A DNA stretch of 64,000 bases from Podaxis mareebaensis (taxonomy: Eukaryota > Basidiomycota > Agaricomycetes > Agaricales > Agaricaceae), in NCBI GenBank assembly GCA_018524725.1, contig JAEUWP010000237.1, forward strand, positions 1 through 64,000, in the 5' to 3' direction. The position numbers and the translations under genes are program-made. This document shows, one piece after another, positions 56,536 to 64,000 of this stretch (position 1 is its first letter; each line of letters opens with the position of its first letter). Below the pieces are notes generated by a model. The model saw only the letters and a program-made list of their open reading frames with translations, had not been told where the DNA came from and searched no databases.

Positions 56536-57501
56536 CTTAATAGATTTTGATGCCTCTTTAATGCCGTGAAAGCCAACGAGCCCTCCGTCATGACCGCGTT
56601 TTGAAGTTTCCTTGAAGTAGGTCGCTCCAGTTGGGGCTCGGTTGCAATTATACCAGTATCTTTGTATAGCAGTAAGTAGAGAACGCCCTTTCTTCCGTGT
56701 CATCGCGACGAATGAAGCTGAGGTTTGAATTAATTTGAACTGGTACCCCAGTTGCCGAGACTTGAGGACGCGACACAAGGCGTGACTTAGCGCGATTCGC
56801 GTCATACCTTACTTGTATCAGGCTTCCCCGGACATGTCTGATGACTGGTTAATGGATAATTGTTCTTCGAGATAAGTATAGCCTACATGAGAATTGTAGG
56901 AACCCGCCCATACCAAGAGAAGTACATGTATTCGTAATGGTCATTTTCCAGTTCATAAAAGACTGGTGGCTAACCCAGCTGACCATCTGCTTTCTGGGTC
57001 CTTCAGTTTACCTTCACAAGAATGGGGTTATCCCCAGAGACGAAGGCCTACATCAGAATCGGTCCATTCCTACATAGGTAAGTATCTGCGTTCATAATAT
57101 TCGTCTTCTGGTTTATGGAAGACCGGTCATTAATCCAGCTGATCGCCCCTTTAATTCACCAGCCTTGACAGATGCTTGTACTCCACGAAAAAGACGGTCT
57201 TTTAGTCATGCCATATACGCCTTATCGCCTTGCTATTGCCCCGTCGTTCGGCTCCAAGTTATTTGCAGACACCATCCGAATCATATCTTCGTGGCCTCTG
57301 CCAAGAATGAGGGTCATTCTATTGCATGACACACGATCTATCTCCTTGCTGTTACCCCACTACTCGGTTCCACGTTACTTGCAAAGGATACCCATGGCGT
57401 GCTTTGACAACCCCAGTAAGGTCTGACGAAGTGTAGGTACGTATATAAAGAGCGGGTATTCCTCGCCTACATCTCAGTTCAAATCTGTTGACATTGAAAT
57501 C
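56536..57501. promoter_or_regulatory. intergenic region between AUDH and pyranose 2-oxidase, with TATA box
   Basis: The two genes diverge from this stretch. TATATAAAG at 57,442-57,450 lies about 52 bases before the oxidase ATG. Two diverged tandem duplications are visible: about 56,881-57,000 against 57,047-57,150, and about 57,209-57,275 against 57,327-57,395 (TTGCTATTGCCCCGTCGTTC against TTGCTGTTACCCCACTACTC). I could not assign transcription-factor sites. Confidence 0.55.
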
Positions 57502-60500
57502 ATGACAGACCTCCCCGTTCATGAAGTGCACGAGAAATCTGGGATAAAAGAGTTTGATGTATTATTGCCTTTACCCTTGGGTTGGCGATAATCTGATTAT
57601 ACTTTGCTTATGTGCCCACCAGGTCTTCATCGCCGGGTCAGGTCCGATTGGGGCCACATTTGCACGGCTCTTAGCTGACCAAGGTCTCAACGTATGTTGC
57701 TCTGCGTATAAAATCTTTCGGAAGTGTGCATCTCACTTCACATGGACAGGTCGTTATGGTTGAAGTCGGTGATCAGTATGTACGGTGCCAGATGTTACAA
57801 CCTCAAGTGCGCTGACGCGGCTCTTATAGGGAGTCTCGTGTTCCCGCTGCCCACTTGAAAAATGAGATTAAATACCAAAAGGATATTGACGCTTTTGTCC
57901 GGTACGCACCCTTCGGTTTCCCACGTTCTGACTGCTCAAACAATATTGCAGAGTTATTCAGGTATGAACTACTAATCTGCTCGACAATCCCCTGATTCTT
58001 GAATGGGTTCTAGGGTGCTCTCTCTCCTGTTTCAGTCCCGAAGACCTCAACGATTGTCCCAACGCTTGACCCCGCAGCCTGGCGACCAAAGCAAGATAAA
58101 GGTTGTTCTCTCTGAAGTGAACAATACTGATGCATGTCTCAGGAATCCCCAGGACGCGTTCATCACCAATGGGCGAAACCTTCACCAGCAGGAGTATAAC
58201 AATCTTGGAGCAGAAGCCGTCACGCGTTGCGTCGGTGGAATGAGCACACACTGGTATATTACGACATTCCGTGACGATCTCTTTATTTTGCTCAAGTCTA
58301 GGCAGGACGTGTGCCGTTCCCAGGTTCTACTCAGAGATAGAACGCCCCAAGATCTTCCCCAACGATCAAACCAAGGACAATAATGAGTGGAACCTACTCT
58401 ACACGGCGGCTGAAGCGCTCATCGGCATGTCTGAAAAAGAGTACGACAAATCCATTCGCCATAATGCAGTCCTCCGTGCTCTCAAAGAAGCAAAACCGAA
58501 ATTGCCCTTTGCTAACGATGAGAACGTCATTTTCAAGCCCCTCCCACTCGCCTGTCACCGCTTAGCAGAGGGCTCTCCTTATGTCCAGTGGCACTCCGCT
58601 GAAAACGTACGCAAGCATCGCCAATTGTGTGACTTGGGTCAATCTCTAACCTTCTTTCAGGTGTACGGTGATATGTTCACTAATCCAAAGAAGAAAAACA
58701 AAAAAGGAGTACAGCGTGGATATTTCCGTTTGCTGACGAACACTCAATGCAAAAGACTGCACCCGAAGACCCCTTTGGCGTCGGCCAGAGCGAACATAGA
58801 ACTTGGGATTGCGTCAGTGGCTGCTTTTGTCTTCCTGTGCTACCTCGCTGATATAATTGGTTCAGCGAGGTCCAGGACCTCTTGAAAGCGAGGTTCACGA
58901 CTGATGCTTCTAAGGCTGTTCAAACTAAATTCGCCATCCATGCTAAGGTGAGATTCCCCTGCACTGGGCGATCAAGAGACAATATTTATTTATATGTGCA
59001 GACATTCATTATTGCTGCTGGTAAGGTCATTTGTCTCCTTTCCCTTTAGCGAGTCATTCAATATGTACAAACTAGGTGCTGTTGGAACTCCTCAGGTTGT
59101 TTCTTTTGTAGGCTCTGTTGATATAGCTTCATCTCTAATTATATTTTTAATTAGATTCTGGCCAGCTCGCGTTTCGGTGGCCTTCGCGACCAAGAAAATC
59201 CTCTCATCCCCAATTTGGTATGCTCTCCGCGCCTTATGAGGCCATCCTTATTGAATTTTTAACCAGGGATTGAGGATTACTGAACAGCCGTAAGACCTCC
59301 TATCTTCGGACAAGCCAAGGTGCTGACCAGCTGTTGAACAATAGCATGGCGTTCTGTCAGGTCGTCTTACGTCAGGTACATTCCTATATCTCTAAAGCAA
59401 CTACTGCGTACTGATGACGTATATCTAGACTATTGTGGGCTACTTTCCTCGTAGTCACCTCTATCTACTGAGCGAATTTGACTTTTCCAACAGGTGGACG
59501 ATATCGGCGATACTGAATCCGACAGGAACCCTCAATGGTGGAAGGACGCAGTGAAAGCTCATCGAGCAAAACATCCAAAGGATCCTCTCCCAATGTAGGT
59601 TCAGCTCAGTTCCTTCCTCAGATATGGCGATAACCATGCCTCAGCCCATTCCAGGATGGCGAGCCACAAGTAACCATCCCAGTTTCTAAGGGTGTACGTT
59701 TCCCTCATACAGTAATGAGTCCTGGGACCTTCCGCTAACATTACTCCTAAGCGCCCTTGGCATGTCCAAATTCATCGGGACGCATTCAGTTATGGTGAAG
59801 TTGGACCCCGTACTGACCCTCGCCTGGTGGTCGATCTTAGGTGAGTACATTGTACTGTATGTGGCTCGGCCTAATAGGGCCTTAGATACTTCGGCTTGCA
59901 AACGGGTGTGGAACAGAACCGGCTCTTGTTTGAAGAGGATAACAGTGATATGTTTGGGATGCCCCAGCCCACCTTTGAGTACACGGTCACTTCGCAACGC
60001 GCTCTCGAAGCCACAAATATGATGAATGAGTTCGTCTTCTCTTTAGTTTTTATATTCCAACATAGTTGATGTGTCGTTTCTCAGGATGACCAATGTAGCA
60101 AACGCACTTGGAGGATACCTCCCTGGTATGTTTCAACTGCGTTTCCCTAGCAAATTGTCACTCACATTTCGAAGACTCAAATCCGCAGTTCATGACCCCT
60201 GGTCTTGCCGTTCATCTTGGTGGCACTGCCCGCCTCGGCCACGAGTGAGTGGTTTCCTCTTTCTTCTGTTTCCACTAGCGCACCCACTCACTTCACGTGC
60301 TTTCGCAGTGATGGTAAAGAGTCGGTTGCTGATTATACTTCTCGTGTCTGGCAGTTCACGAATCTCTATGTCGGTGGTAATGGCGTCATCCCGAACCCGT
60401 TTGCCGCGAACCCGACGTTGACATCCATGTGCCTCGCCATCCGTTCTGCATACTTTATCTACAATCGCATCGTGAACCATGGCAATCCCCCCGATCCGTC

Positions 60501-60612
60501 GAGCCCCACCCCACCAGAGTGGGTAAACTGGGCGACTGACAAAACGGATCCCAACTATCCCGATCACAGGAAACTTCGCGAGTTACAGCACTACGCCGGG
60601 CAACCTCTCTAG
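57502..60612 (+). CDS. p2ox: pyranose 2-oxidase
   Basis: FAD enzyme of the GMC family oxidising glucose and other pyranoses at C2 with O2, giving 2-keto sugar and H2O2. Start ATG 57,502; 23 exons end at TAG 60,612 (about 642 codons; family about 620-650). Exons: 57502-57558, 57623-57691, 57750-57775, 57830-57901, 57952-57961, 58014-58101, 58143-58253, 58306-58606, 58661-58812, 58866-58947, 59002-59020, 59076-59095, 59155-59217, 59267-59289, 59345-59375, 59429-59434, 59494-59594, 59645-59693, 59752-59840, 59886-60029, 60085-60125, 60175-60244, 60309-60612. Visible: GSGPIG dinucleotide site, STHW with the flavinylated His, substrate loop HRDAFSYG, catalytic His in VHLGG and Asn in AANPT. One junction (58,101/58,143) is off phase by one base. 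It supplies substrate to AUDH. Confidence 0.95.
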
Positions 60613-60812
60613 TGTGCATCCGCGGTTGAGCTTGGATGTGTTTGATCTCAAGTTTTGCGCGGCGTTCAATGCTTGTCGGAAGAATGAAGGAAAGGAAAAA
60701 AAGAAGAAGAAAAAAAAAAGAAAAGTCTAGTGTTGTGTACTATATCTCCGAGGCGTGGCGTATCGTTCGTATCTCAGCTTCGCTTTTATGTACTTGTATT
60801 CTGTCATGATTG

Positions 60813-60818
60813 AATAAA
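60813..60818 (+). promoter_or_regulatory. polyadenylation signal AATAAA of pyranose 2-oxidase
   Basis: AATAAA 200 bases after the stop codon. An A/G-rich tract (60,684-60,727) lies between. The convergent small gene ends only about 30 bases downstream. Confidence 0.5.
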
Positions 60819-60848
60819 GCCCTATGCGCTGAGGCCCAATCTATACTA

Positions 60849-61320
60849 CTATGTAAGGAGATTCAGATCATACGTTTTACGAGTGACAGCATCAGCCCCT
60901 GCCTTATCCCGAGCCTTCTTCGTGTGATACTGTACAGTCCGTTTCGCGTTCCCAGTGTATGGTTCCCTCATGGTTGAATCTACTTGTTTCCATTCCCCAG
61001 CAGCGGGCCTCCTCTGTATGAGTTACTGATAGAGGGTTTTCTTCACCGATGATGCCTCAAATTCTTCATCTCCTGGTATCAACGTGGCGTCCATCTGAGC
61101 CCCTGTCCCACTGCTGGTTCCATCATCGTTCGGCGTCTCCAGATCCAGTTCTCCATCACTGCTCTCAGGCCCACTGGAGCTCCCCTCGCATGAGTAATCA
61201 CTCTCATCGGTGACATCGTGGTTGACGCCCACAACCCATTCAGTTTCCTTTCGTTCCCAATCCCTGAGCTTTCCTGCACGTGCATTTGCGGCGGAACGTA
61301 ACCGCCATGATTTGACTCGT
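60849..61320 (-). CDS. uncharacterised small protein, two exons (start uncertain)
   Basis: Exon 61,320-61,047 reads ARAGKLRDWERKETEWVVGV, then an acidic Ser/Asp/Glu-rich stretch. A 33-base gap bounded by GT and AG (61,046-61,014) is short for an intron but keeps phase. Exon 61,013-60,849 reads RRPAAGEWKQVDSTMREPYTG, then NAKRTVQYHTKKARDKAGAD, and ends at TAG. The second exon's basic, helical pattern is clearly coding. I do not recognise a function. No ATG precedes it in the same frame (a TGA lies at about 61,323), so an upstream exon or a different splice is needed. It converges on pyranose 2-oxidase. Confidence 0.5.
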
Positions 61321-61679
61321 CATATGTGTGAGTGTGCGAAGGTCAGGATATGATTGGCGACGTTAAAGCTGATAACTGGCTGATACTGTTTTTCTCATTC
61401 ATGTCAACGGGAGAAAATATTATATATTCCCTTTTTTTTTGGTTCTGCGCCTTCGCCGAATCTGCGCCTGCCAAATTAGGTGATGTTCAAGTCAGGTGCG
61501 CCATGGATGTATGTAGGCGCTCGAGCTCAATCGAGCCCTCATCAAGATTCTTTGAATTGTGATATTGATTTGATGACCTTCCGAGTGCGATCAGTTTATG
61601 TCATTGTCCAGCATGGCCTGATCGACGCACCACTTCCCTCGTTTCATCCAACCCACCTCTCACTGTTCACAAACCCACC
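61321..61679. other. intergenic region between divergent genes
   Basis: Separates the small minus-strand gene from the DENN gene. It contains a T-run at about 61,431-61,440 and no coding sense I can support. Confidence 0.4.
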
Positions 61680-63449
61680 ATGCTACAGCCTAAGCCAGGT
61701 TTCAAACTCGCAGAGCCTCTCGAAGCCGGCATCAGCGACTTCCACAATATCCGGGTCCCTTGTGTCATCAGCAGCGGCATCCAGTGCTTCACCAAGCGTT
61801 CTGAGCTTGAATGAAAGTTTCGAAGACGTCCCACAAACTCCGTCTCGACCACATCAGCAGAACGGAGCTCAGAGAAACAGTCGTTGGGACATGTGTCGAG
61901 GCCGTAGTTGGCTACGGCTTCGGGTTCTGGCTCTGGTTCGGTTTTAGTCACGGAGAAGCTTATACGCTCGACTCTGTCAAGACCGCATTCGTTGCCCAGG
62001 GTGCATGTGAATCAGGCAGAGGTGAAGGAGAGGAAGAGGGTCGTGGATGTGGAGAGTGTTGTGGTTGAGCCGGAGGTCATTAGGAAGTTGCGGAGGTGGA
62101 TTATGGGTATTGCTATTGGTGAGTTGGGCGTTACTGTTGTGAGGGATGTCCTGAGTGTGTTGGTAGTTGAATTTGATCTTGACGATGGACCTGTTGTGGA
62201 CGCTGTTGTGCCACCGTTTTTCTTGTTGCCTTCGGGGTCGAATAATATGTGCGTTTTCTGCAGTTTTCCTTCGAATCTGGATTGACCTGGCGTTTAGAGC
62301 CTTTTCTGCCTTCCCTGATTCTCCGCAGTTCGATCAGGGAACGCAGTGCCGCTCTTTTCGCCTACGCGAGCAACTTTCGTCGGACTATGATCCTAGGCGA
62401 CCGGGTACGAAAGACGGATACATTTATGAGTTCTCGCATTTCACACAAAAACGAGACAAGTCCTCGAAAAGAGGTTATCGGCAGGTAAGTCAGTCGCAAT
62501 CATTTTTTGTCCGCGCTTGCTGAAAGTTCTTCTTTCTGATTCAGCGTTCCGTTGTCATTCTTACTCAGTTGCAGTACCCTGCGTTCTTCACGTCCCTAGC
62601 GTCTATACTTGGACCATTGTTCCAAGAGCACGGATCTCCTATACTAGAGGCCGCGTGCCATAACATCACAAGCTGGTATGTCTCTTGGTTTGATGTGTTC
62701 CGCGTCGGGCCAATCATGAGAAGAACAAGCCAGATCCGAAACCAGGAAAAACTTTGGAACTGGGATTCTTGGGGACTGTTGTTCATGTTGAGATTCCGCA
62801 TACAATCGATCAGTTCCAGTTGACGGAGACGTCTTCGTTCAATGAGAAGTATGATCCTAAGCTACACGTTCGTTGTCTCGCATTGAACTCTTTTAATCCA
62901 GTTCGCTGATATGTTTAGTAGGTTCTGTCCTCGTGTGTGCCGTTCCATCCCCCATCCCTGCTTCTCTTTGAGGCATGTTTGTCGAACCTGTGGTCGATAT
63001 GGGAATGCTTAGTGTTGTGTGAGTCTATCCTTGTGTTTGGCCAGTCTCCTGCACAGACGAGCCAAGCCATTTGGTGGTTGAGGGATCTCCTACGGTCCGT
63101 ATGTCACAATACCAGAGTCCGCTGTTTTGAGGTGTGGCTAACCGTCTTTCAGGTCCCTCTCACAGGTGACATACGCCCGTACTTCACCATGCGACTTTGG
63201 TCAATAAGCTCCCTCCGAGAGCGGGGTTGATTATAGGGGTTATGAACCCCTTTTTCGAGAAATCTTGCTCGCATTGGTCACATATCCTCAGTTTGGGAAA
63301 GTGAAAGTCGTGCGTCTATGCGAGCTACCCAGCTCTACGCTTGACCTGATGCAGGTTCGCTAGGGCGCCAAACCCAAAGACTGCTGGACCCAACACGCGT
63401 TCAAACGGGGCTTCTGCGGGCTCAACTCCTGGAAGGAAAACCGTATAAA
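61680..63449 (+). pseudogene. DENND6 (FAM116)-type DENN protein gene, damaged and truncated
   Basis: DENND6 proteins are DENN-domain exchange factors for Rab GTPases in endosomal recycling. Segments in order: a Ser-rich start (61,68x-61,86x), IRKLRRWIMGIAI spliced to VEFDLDDGPVVDAV, AFSAFPDSPQFDQG, DGYIYEFSHFTQKRDKSSKR, RSVVILTQLQYPAFF, HGSPILEAACHNI, LGFLGTVVHVEIP, LWSIWECLVLCESI, VPLTGDIRPYF, then ATLVNKLPPRAGLIIGVMNP. Introns at 62,115, 62,248, 62,486, 62,674, 62,869 and 63,099 fit GT-AG. The intron near 62,674 loses phase by one base. At about 63,193 the frame shifts, as if four bases of a CCAT repeat were lost. The family's last 150-200 residues are missing. The N-terminus is not resolved. 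Confidence 0.65.
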
Positions 63450-63520
63450 CTCGCACGTATAACCTCGAAGCCAACGTATAAGGAACATCTTTGATTGCAT
63501 GTTTTCCAAGCTTCCCCTCA

Positions 63521-63990
63521 TTACACCTCCCCCCTCGGCGGTCGACCCAAGTTACCAGCGAAGAAACTCTTAAAACGTTCCTTCAACACCAACAATCCCA
63601 CCTCCAACAGAAGGCCCGAAGCTCGAGTGGGCGGTGTATGACTGGCCATCCTCCTCAGACAATCTTTGACGTCACTCTCGGGCCACCTTGCCACCACCAG
63701 CAAGTATTCACAGGTGCCGCAGCCGAACCCAGTGAATGAGTACAGTCGGTGCTGCATGTCCGGGATGCAACCACAGAGGGACGCTTTGAGCCTTCTTCTG
63801 GCAGTGAAGGACCGGCGGAGAGGACGCAGGCGATGACAAGGAACTCCTGGTACTTATCCACCCCGAAGAGAGAAAAAGAGAGAGACGGCGGGATGAGACA
63901 CTTGGGGTGGGTGATAAGTACTGCGCTTGTGTACATGTCGATGCCTTTGCAATTCTTACTCCGGGAGGATTCAGCAGCCTCCAGTTCACA
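63521..63990 (-). CDS. third copy of the uncharacterised repeated domain (edge of window)
   Basis: Read on the minus strand, a segment RRLKASLCGCIPDMQHRLYS leads into FTGFGC, VVARWPESDVKDCL and LLVLKERFKSFFAG, ending at TGA 63,521. The motif order equals that of 662-1,198 and 7,445-7,675, but here the DNA is CpG-rich and undecayed. Upstream sense towards 63,990 is Ser/Pro-rich in more than one frame. The gene probably begins beyond the right edge. Function unknown; this copy is the best candidate for a living member of the family. Confidence 0.45.
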
Positions 63991-64000
63991 CCGTCCTGAG

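Noticed and set aside
56521..56805. 94-codon minus frame as an independent gene
   Set aside because: Only its neighbourhood after about 56,535 joins phase-compatible exons; the frame itself has no motif and may be promoter DNA.
58680..58898. Minus-strand frame inside pyranose 2-oxidase
   Set aside because: Antisense shadow of exons 9 and 10 of the oxidase gene.
1..64000. CRISPR arrays or bacterial operon signals
   Set aside because: No regularly spaced direct repeats of the right size; introns and retroelements show eukaryotic DNA.

Overview
The window is nuclear DNA of a basidiomycete fungus (Agaricomycetes type). Three things point there: single-copy genes with many short GT-AG introns (about 45-65 bases) and tiny exons; a pyranose 2-oxidase next to an aldos-2-ulose dehydratase, both enzymes of wood- and litter-decay mushrooms; and chromodomain Ty3/gypsy elements and poly(A) LINEs whose CpG sites have decayed to TpG/CpA, as expected of methylated fungal transposons.

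Layout. Bases 1-52,300 are almost wholly a nested transposon block, nearly free of CpG except in the younger insertions. Ty3/gypsy element A (7,875-35,506, +) is cut open three times: by a 5'-truncated LINE (10,263-13,525, -), by a composite tRNA-headed retroposon (15,284-28,388, +), and by an older LINE (31,545-33,725, +). The composite retroposon was itself split by a young, CpG-rich LTR element (15,834-27,005, +). Next come a decayed Gag relative of that young element (36.1-37.2 kb) and an antisense LINE (37.2-49.4 kb) split by element B (38,690-47,964, +), a sister of A. The block ends with a LINE tail, an old LTR and a decayed alpha-kinase gene. Every nesting step is supported by target-site duplications visible in the sequence.

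From about 52.3 kb the sequence becomes CpG-rich and genic. An aldos-2-ulose dehydratase (AUDH) gene (-) lies head to head with a pyranose 2-oxidase gene (+). The oxidase makes 2-keto sugars (glucosone) plus H2O2; the dehydratase consumes the 2-keto sugar. The pair is therefore a compact glucosone-pathway module under one intergenic region. Downstream are a small uncharacterised gene (-), a damaged and truncated DENND6-type DENN gene (+) and, at the right edge, the third copy of an uncharacterised domain also found at 0.66-1.2 kb and 7.1-7.7 kb.

Most unusual features: (1) the young LTR element is studded from LTR to LTR with short perfect inverted repeats (arms 6-12 bases), one every few tens of bases, and its decayed relative at 36 kb has them too; (2) it carries a second long frame of about 1,030 codons after pol with no function I recognise; (3) its two long frames are broken only by five TGA codons, which fits CGA-to-TGA deamination. 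Exon models for the two sugar enzymes were built by hand and each has one splice junction that does not keep phase; these are stated in the entries.
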